NCBI GenBank assembly: GCA_017853885.1
Contig: JAFMIR010000015.1
Span: forward strand, 1 to 64,000
Direction: 5' to 3'
Length of the DNA: 64,000 nucleotides
Source of the DNA: Prosthecobacter sp.
Lineage (GTDB): Bacteria > Verrucomicrobiota > Verrucomicrobiia > Verrucomicrobiales > Verrucomicrobiaceae
The notes under the pieces were generated by a model. That model saw only the letters and a list, made by a program, of their open reading frames with translations, searched no databases and was not told the DNA's origin. This document shows positions 1-9,304 of the stretch, in pieces. Position numbers and translations under genes: made by a program. How positions within the stretch are numbered: position 1 is the first letter of the stretch; each line of letters starts with the position of its first letter.

Positions 1-4
1 GGCG

Positions 5-256
5 GTGTCCTACCTTTTTTTGCTCAGCATTGCTATGCCGCTGAAATACATCTGGCAGATGCCAATGGCGGTGAAGATCGCCGGTTCGATTCACGGCGGG
101 TTGTTTGTGCTCTTTTGCCTCACGCTCTGGCTTGCCATGCAAAAGGCTGCCTGGCCGATTGGGCGCGCGGCGATGCTTTTTGCGGCTTCGTTTTTGCCGC
201 TTGTGCCGTTTTGGCTAGATCGTCGCGTAAAGTCTTGGGCGGAGGGCATGGCATGA
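5..256 (+). CDS. DUF3817 family membrane protein (5' truncated by window edge)
   Basis: The visible 83 residues contain the family signature [11 protein letters not shown] followed by a hydrophobic segment (about residues 25-45), a second one (about 55-70) and a terminal LDRR. DUF3817 proteins are small integral membrane proteins of unknown function, usually near 100 residues, so roughly the first 15 residues probably lie left of the window. The frame is open to the edge; the GTG at position 5 is only the first possible start inside it. The stop overlaps the rnhA start in an ATGA, so the two genes are probably translationally coupled. Confidence 0.75.
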   Translation: MSYLFLLSIAMPLKYIWQMPMAVKIAGSIHGGLFVLFCLTLWLAMQKAAWPIGRAAMLFAASFLPLVPFWLDRRVKSWAEGMA

Positions 257-747
257 AAAAAGTAACGATCCACAGCGATGGCGGTTGCCACGGAAATCCT
301 GGACCCGGAGCTTGGGCGGCTGTGTTGCAGTATGGGAAGCATGTGCGCGAGATCACCGGCGGCGCCGCAGCCACGACGAACAACCGCATGGAGCTCATGG
401 CGGCCATCGAATCACTCAACATGCTCAAAGAGGCCTGTGACATCGATTTCCACACAGACTCCGAATATGTTCGCAACGGCATTACAGCGTGGCTGGCTGG
501 ATGGAAGCGCAACGGCTGGCGCACGGCGGCCAAAAAACCCGTCAAAAACGCCGATCTCTGGCAGCAGCTCGATGCTGCAAACGCGCGTCACAACGTTCGC
601 TGGCACTGGGTGAAAGGGCATGCGGGCAATGATCTCAACGAACGCTGCGACGAACTCGTCCAGCAAGCGATTGCCCGAGTGAAGGAAAACCATGGTCCTG
701 AGGGGCTTGCGGAAGCCTTGGAGTCGTTCAAGGCGGAGGAAAACTAA
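253..747 (+). CDS. rnhA: Ribonuclease HI
   Basis: 164 residues, the usual length for bacterial RNase HI. The enzyme cuts the RNA strand of RNA-DNA hybrids (R-loops, Okazaki primers) in the cytoplasm. The acidic catalytic set is visible: D9 in HSDGG, E47 in RMELMA, D69 in HTDSEYV and D133 in ERCDEL, with the flexible catalytic histidine H123 in KGHAG. The ATG at 253 was chosen because [11 protein letters not shown] is the normal N-terminus and because it overlaps the upstream stop by ATGA; in-frame codons further upstream do not resemble the family. Confidence 0.95.
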   Translation: MKKVTIHSDGGCHGNPGPGAWAAVLQYGKHVREITGGAAATTNNRMELMAAIESLNMLKEACDIDFHTDSEYVRNGITAWLAGWKRNGWRTAAKKPVKNADLWQQLDAANARHNVRWHWVKGHAGNDLNERCDELVQQAIARVKENHGPEGLAEALESFKAEEN

Positions 748-753
748 GGTAGA

Positions 754-1134
754 TTACTCTCGCCATTTAACCAGAGCGAGACAGATCCAGCTTAGCATGA
801 AACTCAACCCACCAAAGGGTGTAACAGCCCCGAGCCATTTCATTTGCGTGTAGGCCAATATGTAAAGTGATCCGCTAAAAAGAACGATGCCAGCGATGGT
901 GAAGCGCCATGCCCATGTGGCCGCTCTTCCCCCACGGCCAGCCAACAGAGCCAGCAACATGGCGAGTAAGGCATGCGCAAGGTGATAAAATGAGGCAGTC
1001 TTCCAGTGATCGATTTCATTCGTCTCCACCAGCCTATCATGCACCGATCCATGAGCACCCATGGAACCTAGGATGATGGCGAGCAGCCCAAGAATGGCGG
1101 ATAGACGAGCACGGCGGGTACTTGGGGCGGTCAT
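754..1134 (-). CDS. DUF423 family small membrane protein
   Basis: 126 residues with four predicted membrane segments. DUF423 features are visible: an N-terminal hydrophobic segment ending in GSMGAHG, then WKTASFYHLAHALLA, the second helix that carries the family's conserved Y-H-x2-H pattern, and a C-terminal FGGLSFMLSWICLA. The function of the family is unknown. The gene converges on rnhA with 6 bases between the stops and diverges from the sigma factor gene at 1261. Confidence 0.85.
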   Translation of the reverse strand: MTAPSTRRARLSAILGLLAIILGSMGAHGSVHDRLVETNEIDHWKTASFYHLAHALLAMLLALLAGRGGRAATWAWRFTIAGIVLFSGSLYILAYTQMKWLGAVTPFGGLSFMLSWICLALVKWRE

Positions 1135-1260
1135 GGCAGGGCAGGGAACGATGTCTCCAAAGTCTTTTTTGGTCTTTTCGAGGTAAAAATCACCCGCAAA
1201 ATGCCTTTGAGGGCCTAATTTCTCGCAACCCTGATCGTTTTATATTTGCCCTTTACTCGC

Positions 1261-1809
1261 ATGCCAGAACGCCCTGACCAGGATGAAGCCTCGATCTTGG
1301 TCCGGCGTGCCCTTGACCAACATGAAAGCAATCTCATCGCCTACGCAGCTAGCATCCTCGGTGGAGACATCGAGCGTGCACGCGATGTCGTTCAAGATTC
1401 GCTACTCAGGCTCTACCTTACCGATCCGAGCCGCGTGCGGGACAATCTCAAATCTTGGCTTTACACCGTCTGCCGGAACCGTGCCCTGGACATTCTCCGC
1501 AAAGACCATCGGCTTGATCTTGGCGAGGACGAGATCCTTGAATCTTCGCCCTCGCATGACCCTGATCCCGGCGAGGTGGCCATCCATCGGGAGCTATATG
1601 AGCATGTCTGGCGCTGCGTGGATCGCCTGCGGCCGAACCAGCGAGAGGTCATCCGCCTTAAGTTTCTCCACGACTGCTCCTACCAAGAAATCGCCTCTAT
1701 CACTGGGCTCGCCGTCGGAAATGTGGGCTTTATCATGCACCATGCCATCCGCAAACTGCGGGAGTTTCTCGCACAGGAAGCCTCCCCAGAGCCGCAGCCT
1801 CACCATTGA
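1261..1809 (+). CDS. ECF-type RNA polymerase sigma factor
   Basis: 182 residues. Sigma region 2 spans about residues 17-85 (ERARDVVQDSLLRLY, then LKSWLYTVCRNRALDILRK) and region 4 about 112-170 (LRPNQREVIRLKFLHDCSYQEIA, a helix-turn-helix, then the HHAIRKLREFL recognition helix). It would direct RNA polymerase to a specific promoter set. The ATG at 1261 is preferred to the in-frame TTG at 1246. The next gene, 15 bases downstream, is a membrane protein of anti-sigma type, so this looks like a classic sigma/anti-sigma pair. The regulon cannot be read from the sequence. Confidence 0.92.
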   Translation: MPERPDQDEASILVRRALDQHESNLIAYAASILGGDIERARDVVQDSLLRLYLTDPSRVRDNLKSWLYTVCRNRALDILRKDHRLDLGEDEILESSPSHDPDPGEVAIHRELYEHVWRCVDRLRPNQREVIRLKFLHDCSYQEIASITGLAVGNVGFIMHHAIRKLREFLAQEASPEPQPHH

Positions 1810-1824
1810 ACCTTCCATTCTGCT

Positions 1825-3222
1825 ATGAACTCGCAAAACAATCCAAACTTCACCGCCTACGCCCTCGGCGAGCTCGATCTCGCTCAGGCACGCGAAGTCC
1901 ATGCCACCCTGCGTGAGCAAGCTTCTGCGGTGCACGAGCTGGAACAAATCGAGGCTGTTACCGATGCTCTGCGTCACGGTGCCCCCATTCCGAACGCCCG
2001 CCTTACTCCAGTGCAGCGCCACGCTGTGCTGCATCCCTCACATCTGCCACGTTTTCTGCAGCCCATGATGCCGCGCTACGCGGCAGGTAAGAAACCTTCC
2101 GTTGGCTGGAAGATCGTTGGCCGTGTTTTGAAAGCCGCCGCCGTTATCGCGCTCACCGGTGCCGCATTCCTCCTCGGCTGGCAAATGCACCAGCCATCGC
2201 AAACGACACTCGCTACGATCATCACGCCGGCAACACCGGAGCCGCTACAACTTCAAACCACGTCCGTTGAGGTCGTCGAAGCTCCAAAAGCTCCCTCAAC
2301 GAAACCAGAGTTCGTTGCCGCCAAAGCACCTGAAACCAGTCCGAAGATCGAACAGACTCCAGTGGTTGTTCCTGAGGTGCCGAAACCCGCCTCACTGGTT
2401 CTCACCAAAATGGTCGACGTGCCAAAGGCTGACACACTATCGTCAAAGAATGCGCTTTCGCTCGGTTTCACCATGCCGCGCAGCTTGCCCGCCTTTGCAA
2501 GCACCTTGAAAGAATCCGGTAGCCGCTACTCCTTAAATCCCGCTTTGATTCGTCCTGCGCGGGCAAAAAGCACCGGTGAGGCCTTTGCCTCGCCCGCCAA
2601 GAGCCAAGCTGAAAACAATCATGTGAAGGCCTCTGAGCTCTTTATCCACTCATGGCAGGCGGAGATCGCTACCTGCCCTTGGAATGCTTCACATCGACTC
2701 CTGAGGCTCGTTCTGTTGCTTCCGGCGAATCAAGCCGCGGTCACCAGCTCCAGTGAGACATCCTTCCCCATGCAAGTCGCATTCGACCCGCTCGCGGTAA
2801 AACAATTCCGTTTCCTTGGTGAGCGTCACATCGCTGCGCCGCAACTGGATCAGGCTGGCACGCATGTGGTCTGGTATGAGTTTGAGCCCAACGGCAAATC
2901 TGAACTCAAGACACCGGCCACCCGTCAGATTGCCATCGTTACCGTTCCGAATACACGTTTCACGCAAAAAGCCGTAGGTCCCTTTGATGACTCGAAGCTC
3001 CAAGTTCTCGACCGTGGCTTTACGCTCGACAATGCTCGTGATGACTTTCTTTTCGAATCTGCTGTCGTTGCTTTCGGTATGCTGATGCGTGGCACGCCTC
3101 AGATTGGTAGCCTCGATCACGAACTTGTGCTCAGTCTTGCTACGCGTGCCAAGACCGAGTCTCCGGAACGCACCCGCTTCATTAAGCTCGTGCAGGATGT
3201 GCAAAGAGCCGCCGGCCTTTGA
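1825..3222 (+). CDS. Membrane anti-sigma-like protein with YfbK-type ends but no VWA domain
   Basis: 465 residues. The N-terminus (TAYALGELDLAQAREV) resembles the cytoplasmic head of anti-sigma-type proteins, followed by one transmembrane helix at about 110-123 and a long Ala/Pro/Lys-rich linker. From about residue 277 the sequence CPWNASHRLLRL matches the entry to the VWA region of YfbK proteins, and from about 314 FPMQVAFDPLAVKQFRFLGER, VVWYEFEP and (about 409) LFESAVVAFGMLM match the DUF3520 tail of YfbK. The von Willebrand A domain that normally sits between them, about 180-200 residues, is absent. Likely role: membrane partner of the sigma factor at 1261, inferred from position. MoxR follows at 3344. 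Confidence 0.7.
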   Translation: MNSQNNPNFTAYALGELDLAQAREVHATLREQASAVHELEQIEAVTDALRHGAPIPNARLTPVQRHAVLHPSHLPRFLQPMMPRYAAGKKPSVGWKIVGRVLKAAAVIALTGAAFLLGWQMHQPSQTTLATIITPATPEPLQLQTTSVEVVEAPKAPSTKPEFVAAKAPETSPKIEQTPVVVPEVPKPASLVLTKMVDVPKADTLSSKNALSLGFTMPRSLPAFASTLKESGSRYSLNPALIRPARAKSTGEAFASPAKSQAENNHVKASELFIHSWQAEIATCPWNASHRLLRLVLLLPANQAAVTSSSETSFPMQVAFDPLAVKQFRFLGERHIAAPQLDQAGTHVVWYEFEPNGKSELKTPATRQIAIVTVPNTRFTQKAVGPFDDSKLQVLDRGFTLDNARDDFLFESAVVAFGMLMRGTPQIGSLDHELVLSLATRAKTESPERTRFIKLVQDVQRAAGL

Positions 3223-3343
3223 TATATACTCCTTGGATGGCGGCACGTGACACAGGCCCGACGGATCAGGCAAAATGGCCATTGGCTTTTTTCGCGAAAA
3301 ATCCCGAAAGTCCGGCCCTAGTTCTGCACTTCTAGCAGGCAGC

Positions 3344-4339
3344 ATGTCCGAATCAGCTCTTCTCTCCGAACGCCAGGTCGTCGAAATCCTCGCTAGCGCA
3401 CGCCAGCGTCTCTTTGCCGAGGTTGGTAAGGTCATTGTCGGACAGCAGCATGTCATGGATGAGATGCTCATCGCCCTGTTGGCTGGCGGCCACTGCCTCA
3501 TCACTGGTGCCCCAGGCCTAGCGAAGACCCTTCTCATCAAGACCCTGGCTGATGTTTGCCATCTCAGCTTTCAGCGTATCCAGTTCACGCCAGATTTGAT
3601 GCCCTCAGACATCACCGGCACTGAAATCCTCGAAGACAGTGCGGAAGGTCGTAAGCTCGTCTTCAGCCGTGGTCCAGTATTCGCCAACATGATCCTCGCC
3701 GATGAAATCAACCGCACACCGCCGAAGACTCAGGCTGCGCTGCTGGAGGCAATGCAAGAGCATCAGGTCACTGTGAATGGTAAGACCTTGTTTTTGCCAG
3801 AGCCGTTCTTCGTGCTCGCCACGCAGAACCCCATCGAGCAGGAGGGAACCTATCCTCTGCCCGAGGCCCAGCTCGACCGTTTTATGCTCAACATCGTTAT
3901 CGACTACCTCAGTGAAGACGATGAAGTTTCGGTCGTTACCCGAACCACCAGCGGCAAAGCCGAGCTAGTGGGACGCCTTTTCACGGGTGAGCAACTCCTC
4001 GCCTTTCAGCAAGTCATTCGCAAAGTTCCAATCGCTGAAGACGTCGCCCGATACGCCGTGCGCCTCTCCGCTGCCTCACGCCCGGGTCGTGCAGGCGTCC
4101 CCGACTTCGTTAATCAATGGATCAGTTGGGGTGCTGGCACTCGCGCTAGCCAAAACCTTGTTCTTGGGGCCAAGACCCGCGCTCTCCTACACAACCGCAC
4201 GCATGTTATCTTGGATGATATCCGAGCCATGGCCCTGCCAGTCCTTCGCCACCGTATTCTCGTCAACTACAAGGCTGAAGCAGAAGGTGTGACAGTTGAG
4301 AAGGTGATAGGGAAGCTGTTGGAAGCAGTGGGGAGGTGA
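3344..4339 (+). CDS. MoxR-family AAA+ ATPase
   Basis: 331 residues. Walker A is GAPGLAKT near residue 55; Walker B is ILADEINR; the MoxR block continues with PPKTQAALLEAMQE and the sensor-1 region ATQNPIEQEGTYPLPEAQLDRF. MoxR ATPases act as chaperones, typically for partners with von Willebrand A domains. Start ATG 3344 was chosen because residues upstream in the frame are atypical. The usual partners (DUF58, BatA/B) are not adjacent. The gene follows the sigma/anti-sigma pair with a 121-base gap, so its linkage to them is plausible but not shown. Confidence 0.93.
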   Translation: MSESALLSERQVVEILASARQRLFAEVGKVIVGQQHVMDEMLIALLAGGHCLITGAPGLAKTLLIKTLADVCHLSFQRIQFTPDLMPSDITGTEILEDSAEGRKLVFSRGPVFANMILADEINRTPPKTQAALLEAMQEHQVTVNGKTLFLPEPFFVLATQNPIEQEGTYPLPEAQLDRFMLNIVIDYLSEDDEVSVVTRTTSGKAELVGRLFTGEQLLAFQQVIRKVPIAEDVARYAVRLSAASRPGRAGVPDFVNQWISWGAGTRASQNLVLGAKTRALLHNRTHVILDDIRAMALPVLRHRILVNYKAEAEGVTVEKVIGKLLEAVGR

Positions 4340-4354
4340 TCCCACCCCTAGTGG

Positions 4355-5623
4355 TCACCCTCTGATCTGTCCATTGCCAGCCACCAAGTACTTGTAGCTG
4401 CACAGTTCAGCCAAGCCCATCGGCCCACGTGCATGAAGCTTGTCTGTGGAGATGCCGATCTCAGCACCGAAGCCAAACTCGCCGCCGTCGTTGAATCGCG
4501 TGCTGGCGTTGTGGAGCACGACGGCGCTGTCCACCTCGTGCTGAAAGCGGGCGGCGGCGACGGCATCGCGGGTGATGATGCTGTCGGTGTGATGGCTGCC
4601 GTAGTGGTTGATGTGTGCGATGGCCTCGTCGAGGCCTGAAACGGTTTTTGCCGAGAGGATGAGATCAAGATACTCGGTGCTCCAATCCTCCTCCGTGGCC
4701 GCTTTCGCAGGCACGCCAAGATGCTTGAGAGCTTCTGGATCACCTCGCAGTTCTACCTTCGCCTCGGCAAGACGTTTGCCGATGATTGGGTAAAACGCTG
4801 CGGCAGCATCGCGATGCACGAGGACGGTCTCCAGCGCATTGCAAACGCCAGGTTTCTGGCACTTGGAGTTTGCGATGATCTTCGCCGCCATCTCGAAATC
4901 GGCATCGGCATGCACATACACGTGGCAGACGCCGTCGTAGTGCTTGATCACCGGCATGCGGGCGGTGGAGACGACCTTCTCGATGAGGCCTTTGCCACCG
5001 CGTGGGATGATGAGGTCGATAAATTGATCCATCTTCGCCATGTGCTCCACACTGCTGCGTTCGGTGAAGGGGATCAGCTGGATGCTGTCGGCAGGTAGTC
5101 CGGCGCGCTCGCCACCGGCTTGAAGGGCGGAGGCAAGGGCGCGGTTGCTGTCGATGGCTTCCGAACCGCCGCGGAGGATCGTTGCATTGCTCGTCTTGAA
5201 GCACAGCGAAGCCGCGTCCGTGGTCACATTCGGGCGCGACTCGAAGATGATGCCGATTACACCAATCGGCACTCGCACCTTGCGGATGTGCAGACCGTTC
5301 GGGCGCGTCCACTCGTTCAAAAGCTCGCCCACAGGATCGGGTAGTATGGCCACCTCACGCACGGCCTCGGCGATGGCTTTGAGGCGTTTGGGATCAAGCG
5401 TGAGACGGTCGATCATGGCCTTCGAGAGGCCGTTTTGCTCCGCACGTTTTAGATCGAGCGCATTTGCCGCCAGGATGCTGTCCTGCTGGGCAATGATCTC
5501 GTCCGCCATCGAATGCAGGATGGCGTTTTTCTGGTCGCTGGTGAGGTTCACAAGCACCCGCGAGGCTGCGCGTGCGCGGCGGCCCATGTCGAGAATGGCA
5601 GACTGGATTTCAGAGTCGGTCAT
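4355..5623 (-). CDS. proA: Gamma-glutamyl phosphate reductase
   Basis: 422 residues, normal full length. It reduces gamma-glutamyl phosphate to glutamate-5-semialdehyde with NADPH in proline biosynthesis. Diagnostic sequence: VPIGVIGIIFESRPNVT (about 118-134), FKTSNATILRGGSEA and KPGVCNALETVLVH with the catalytic Cys261. No proB lies beside it in the window. The stop is 16 bases from the convergent MoxR stop. Confidence 0.96.
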   Translation of the reverse strand: MTDSEIQSAILDMGRRARAASRVLVNLTSDQKNAILHSMADEIIAQQDSILAANALDLKRAEQNGLSKAMIDRLTLDPKRLKAIAEAVREVAILPDPVGELLNEWTRPNGLHIRKVRVPIGVIGIIFESRPNVTTDAASLCFKTSNATILRGGSEAIDSNRALASALQAGGERAGLPADSIQLIPFTERSSVEHMAKMDQFIDLIIPRGGKGLIEKVVSTARMPVIKHYDGVCHVYVHADADFEMAAKIIANSKCQKPGVCNALETVLVHRDAAAAFYPIIGKRLAEAKVELRGDPEALKHLGVPAKAATEEDWSTEYLDLILSAKTVSGLDEAIAHINHYGSHHTDSIITRDAVAAARFQHEVDSAVVLHNASTRFNDGGEFGFGAEIGISTDKLHARGPMGLAELCSYKYLVAGNGQIRG

Positions 5624-5669
5624 GGCGCTGGTTACGGGCGGGAAAGCAGCGCGTCAAGCCTCTGGCCAC

Positions 5670-7082
5670 CTACGGGGCCTTCTTCAATTCCGCCAGCATC
5701 TCGAGGAGCTGTGTGGTGAGGATCACGCTGGCATCCTCTTGAACCACATTGGTGCCGATCCAGGTCTCGTAGCCGCCGAGGCGGTGTTGCTCGGGTGTGG
5801 GGAGGTAGCCGTGGCGACCGTTGGCGAGGCCGATGACCATGGTCTGTGGCATAGGGCTGCGCTTTTTCAGATCGAGTCCGATCTCGACAAAAGTCTCGAA
5901 GGGGATGGCGCATACGGCGAGGTCGCCGATGCGGATGGCCTGAAGCTTCACGGTGATGCTTTCCTCCGATCGTTCGGCGGCGCTGATGACACTGCCGGCA
6001 TAGTTTTGCGCCAGACGCGGCAGCTTCTCGATCTCCACCTTATCCTTCACTGCGCGCACGGCCTTCGCAGCCTGCAATTCTTCCGCTGAAGGTCGGCGAT
6101 ACTTCAGCGTCACTTCCCGCTGCAGCATGCCGAGCGGTGCATCGGCGCGATGCTTCTCGATCTTCTTCATCGCGAACCACGTCGTGTCCGCGGCCTTCTG
6201 CGCGACGATGCGGATCTGCTCAAAGGGTTCGCGTGGAGGACGCGTGACGGTGAAGGGGATGTTGTTGATGTCGCCGGAAGTGCCGTTCGACATCATGGCA
6301 ACCATCTTGCCATTGCCACGCAATCGCGAGGGCATTAGCCGGGCGTATTCGCCGTAGTAATCAGCCGAAACCTCGCCTGCCGGTGCACCGCCGACGTAGT
6401 GCAGCGAGTAATTCGCGAATACCGCCATCTGCATGCGCCTGTCATCTTGTACGGAGATCACGGTGATATCCGGATCGGTGGGGCCGGCAGGATGATCCAG
6501 CACATCGGGATCGGTGCCAGGGTTCATTTTGACCTCATCCAACTTTCCAAAAGGATTCAGCGGCATCTTGCCTGGCTTTAGATGCCAGCGGCGGTTGAAG
6601 ACCTCTTCAGGCAGCGGGTGAGCTGCTGCCCCGATGCTAGCGGGCTTCAATGTGGCGTGAGCTTGCACAATGGATTCGGCCACACCATCGACAAAGAGCT
6701 TTCGGTAGGCTGCGGCGGCCTCGGTGCGTGTATTGAGACTAGAACCGCTGTGAGTATGCGTGGAACAGATGAGCATCTTTTCGGCCGGAATGCCCGTTTT
6801 GCCGGCAGCGATGCCTTTGATCTCGTCGAGCACCTCCGGACCTACGCCCAAGTTATCTACCACAACCATGGCGATCGTTGTTTGACCATCAGAAAGCACC
6901 AAAGATCGCGAGTGCAGGGGATCGTGGGCCTTTTCCGCCATGTTGGCACTGAAGCCGCCGGGCATGTTTATCGGGAAAAGTTGCGGTGTGATATCCACTG
7001 CGGACGCTCCGGCCTTCAACTTGGTGTTTTGAGACCAAGAGGAAGTGATCATCAGCAGGACGAATAGAAGAGGGTATTTCAT
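5670..7082 (-). CDS. Secreted neutral/alkaline ceramidase-like protein
   Basis: 470 residues with an N-terminal signal peptide (MKYPLLFVLLMITSSWS, then QN). The mature part opens with KAGASAVDITP and contains STHTHSGSS and FANYSLHYVGG, the metal-site region of the neutral ceramidase N-terminal domain. Members hydrolyse N-acyl bonds, but most bacterial relatives are uncharacterised and the substrate here is unknown. The ATG at 7082 is preferred over the in-frame TTG at 7094 because the signal peptide starts there. It lies 42 bases downstream of the apbE-like gene on the same strand. Confidence 0.75.
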   Translation of the reverse strand: MKYPLLFVLLMITSSWSQNTKLKAGASAVDITPQLFPINMPGGFSANMAEKAHDPLHSRSLVLSDGQTTIAMVVVDNLGVGPEVLDEIKGIAAGKTGIPAEKMLICSTHTHSGSSLNTRTEAAAAYRKLFVDGVAESIVQAHATLKPASIGAAAHPLPEEVFNRRWHLKPGKMPLNPFGKLDEVKMNPGTDPDVLDHPAGPTDPDITVISVQDDRRMQMAVFANYSLHYVGGAPAGEVSADYYGEYARLMPSRLRGNGKMVAMMSNGTSGDINNIPFTVTRPPREPFEQIRIVAQKAADTTWFAMKKIEKHRADAPLGMLQREVTLKYRRPSAEELQAAKAVRAVKDKVEIEKLPRLAQNYAGSVISAAERSEESITVKLQAIRIGDLAVCAIPFETFVEIGLDLKKRSPMPQTMVIGLANGRHGYLPTPEQHRLGGYETWIGTNVVQEDASVILTTQLLEMLAELKKAP

Positions 7083-7124
7083 GTAAACTTCCAAACGTGA
7101 GCCAGCGCATGATGTTGCGGATGC

Positions 7125-8090
7125 TCATTCACCCCAGCATAGGATGATCCCAGGAACTTTTTTGGCGAATTCACTGCCTTTTTGTTTGCCGAGAACGACC
7201 ATGGCAGTCGCAAGTGCATCGCTGGTCGTGGCATGAGTGGCAATGACGGAGCATGAGACACCCGTCGTCGTGCCGAGGCCGGACTTTGGTGAAATAATGT
7301 GGGCGTAACGTTTCCCTTCAATAGCAACGGTTTGATAAAGATCGCCAGATGTGGAAACCGCAGCATTTTTGAGGATGGCGGGTGTTCGAGCATTGGCGCA
7401 AGATCGCAATTGGATCTCCCACCCTTTTTGATTTGGAGGTGCATCACCGATCGCGATATCGCCACCGGCGATGACCAAGGCTCGGCTGATGTGATGCCGT
7501 TCACGCAGAAGTTTCAGCACAGCGTCTGCCGCGTAACCTTTGGCAATGCCGCCAAGGTCGAGCAGCATGCCAGGCTTGGTGAGTGTGATGGTGCCGGCTG
7601 GCGCATCGACTTGCACAGCTCGCCAGTCCATGGAGGCTTTGGCTGCGGCAAGACGGTCCGGTGGAGGTAATTGCCTGCGGCTTTTCATGCTACGCCACAA
7701 ACGGGTCAGGTGCCCGCAAGTGATGTCGAACGCACCTTCGGTGAGTTTTGAGATTTCGAGGGAGCGGCTAACGATCTCGACGAGTTCCGGACTGGCCTTG
7801 AAGGGTTTGTTGGCTGTCGAGAGGTTGAGGCGGTTTAGTTCCGAGTTGGGCTCGTAGTCAGAAAAAAGACTGGTTAGATGCGACACATAAGCAAAAGCAT
7901 CATCTGCAGCTTTTTCGGCTTTTTCGCGGGTTTCTGCGTGCAGGCTAAGGTGGAACTTCGTTGCCATTTGCACCGATTCGAAGTCGAATCGTGTCTCGAC
8001 AGCCAGAATGGACGAGAAACACGCAAGAGAGAGAAGGAGCAAGACCCCGTTTTGCCTCTTGTATCCCCTAGATCCTTGAGGGGCCATCAT
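7125..8090 (-). CDS. apbE: ApbE family FAD:protein FMN transferase
   Basis: 321 residues. An N-terminal hydrophobic segment (LLLLSLACFSSILA) suggests export to the periplasm. Family motifs: FSDYEPNSELNRLN, EGAFDITCGHLTRLW, LLDLGGIAKGYAADAV, ALVIAGGDIAIG and the C-terminal metal-site region TSDALATAMVVLG. ApbE attaches FMN to a Thr/Ser of target proteins such as Na+-NQR or Rnf subunits; no such target is in the window. The start is the ATG at 8090, whose first base is shared with the TGA of the upstream dehydrogenase, suggesting coupling; ATG 8087 is an alternative. Confidence 0.9.
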   Translation of the reverse strand: MMAPQGSRGYKRQNGVLLLLSLACFSSILAVETRFDFESVQMATKFHLSLHAETREKAEKAADDAFAYVSHLTSLFSDYEPNSELNRLNLSTANKPFKASPELVEIVSRSLEISKLTEGAFDITCGHLTRLWRSMKSRRQLPPPDRLAAAKASMDWRAVQVDAPAGTITLTKPGMLLDLGGIAKGYAADAVLKLLRERHHISRALVIAGGDIAIGDAPPNQKGWEIQLRSCANARTPAILKNAAVSTSGDLYQTVAIEGKRYAHIISPKSGLGTTTGVSCSVIATHATTSDALATAMVVLGKQKGSEFAKKVPGIILCWGE

Positions 8091-9211
8091 CAGCACTCGT
8101 AGGTTTTGAGCGAGGCCACCTCAAACTTGGGTCTTCCACACTCTTCGGCGATTTCATTCAGCGCTTCGACCTCGGCAGCGGTGAAGAGCAGACCTCCTGC
8201 CTTGGCGGTGTGAGCAGCGTTTTGCGCCTCGGGTTGCCCAGGAAGCATGCACCCTTCGTTTCCATGGCCCAGTATATCGTCGATCACGGCCTTCACGTTC
8301 TGCGCAAAGGTGCGGCCTTGCGCAAAACGGCCGCTGCTGATGGCATCGGGATGAATGACCTGAAAGTAGAAGCTGCTCGTGCGCTTCTCGCCGTTTGGAA
8401 AAGGCTTTGATTTCACATCGGGATGAGCGCCACCGCCGCGAAGAGTTGGCAGCGATCCGCCGATCATGCCTCCCATGATTTCAATGAGCAGCGAGAGGCC
8501 GTAGCCTTTGTGCGCGCCGAAGGGCAGTAACCACGCCGCCTCGTTTGCATCGGTGGTCGGCTTGCCGTTCTTGTCCACGGCGGCGCCTGCTGGCAGCGGC
8601 TTTCCTTCACGCTTGAGTTGCTGCACGCGACCCATGGCCACAGTAGATGTGGCCCAGTCGATCACGACGGGGAAGCCGCAGGCGTCCTGTGTGGGGATTC
8701 CCCATGAATGCGGATTGGTCCCGAGAACGGGGAATTTGCCACCAAAGGGAACGACCTCGCCGAGTGTGGAGGTGCAGTTTGTGTAGGCGATGTAACCTTT
8801 CTTCGCAGCATCCATGACATAGCCGCCACCCCAAAGATAGTGGAAGGCATTGTCCACGCTGACTTGGCCTACACCATATTGGTTTGCGAGTTCCATGCAG
8901 CGTTCCATGGCTCGGAAGGCCACGCTTTGCCCAAGCTTCAGTTTGCCGTCCCACACTTCACTGGCAGCGAATTTCTTTTCGATGACCTCGATCTCAGCGC
9001 CAGGTTTGCATCCACCGGTGGTGCTGCCGAAAAGGTGGTCGAGGTGGAGGGCCTTGATGGCATTGTGCGTGCGAATGCCATGCGCCGAGGCCATTTCGCA
9101 GAATCGCGCAGCGTCCTCAGCTTCATCGGTGGTGTAACCACGATGAATGTAGGCGGTGCGGACAAGGTCGTTATGAGTGGCGGTCGGGACGATGTGGTAA
9201 GGGGTGGGCAT
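8090..9211 (-). CDS. Malate/L-lactate/ureidoglycolate dehydrogenase (Ldh2 family)
   Basis: 373 residues. This NAD(P)-dependent family lacks a Rossmann fold. Visible signatures are SAHGIRTHN near residue 48, VSVDNAFHYLWGGGYVMDAAKKG, NPHSWGIPT, VVIDWATSTVAMGRV and FGAHKGYGLSLLIEIMGG. Substrate choice within the family (malate, lactate, ureidoglycolate, 2,3-diketogulonate) cannot be read from this. It is the first gene of a minus-strand run with apbE and the ceramidase-like gene. A heptamer repeat tract lies just upstream. Confidence 0.88.
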   Translation of the reverse strand: MPTPYHIVPTATHNDLVRTAYIHRGYTTDEAEDAARFCEMASAHGIRTHNAIKALHLDHLFGSTTGGCKPGAEIEVIEKKFAASEVWDGKLKLGQSVAFRAMERCMELANQYGVGQVSVDNAFHYLWGGGYVMDAAKKGYIAYTNCTSTLGEVVPFGGKFPVLGTNPHSWGIPTQDACGFPVVIDWATSTVAMGRVQQLKREGKPLPAGAAVDKNGKPTTDANEAAWLLPFGAHKGYGLSLLIEIMGGMIGGSLPTLRGGGAHPDVKSKPFPNGEKRTSSFYFQVIHPDAISSGRFAQGRTFAQNVKAVIDDILGHGNEGCMLPGQPEAQNAAHTAKAGGLLFTAAEVEALNEIAEECGRPKFEVASLKTYEC

Positions 9212-9226
9212 GGCGGGGTGAACTTG

Positions 9227-9254
9227 GTTTAAAGTTTAAAGTTTCAAGTTCAAG
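9227..9254 (+). repeat. Four tandem 7-bp units related to GTTTAAA
   Basis: Consecutive units read GTTTAAA, GTTTAAA, GTTTCAA, GTTCAAG. The tract sits in the 93-base gap between the divergent dehydrogenase (start 9211, minus) and nucleoside transporter (start 9305, plus). It may belong to a promoter region or be simple-sequence drift. Confidence 0.6.
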
Positions 9255-9304
9255 GAGGAGTTGGGGGTTGCTGGATGGGCGGTCGGTCGCTAGCCTTGCA
9301 TTCC

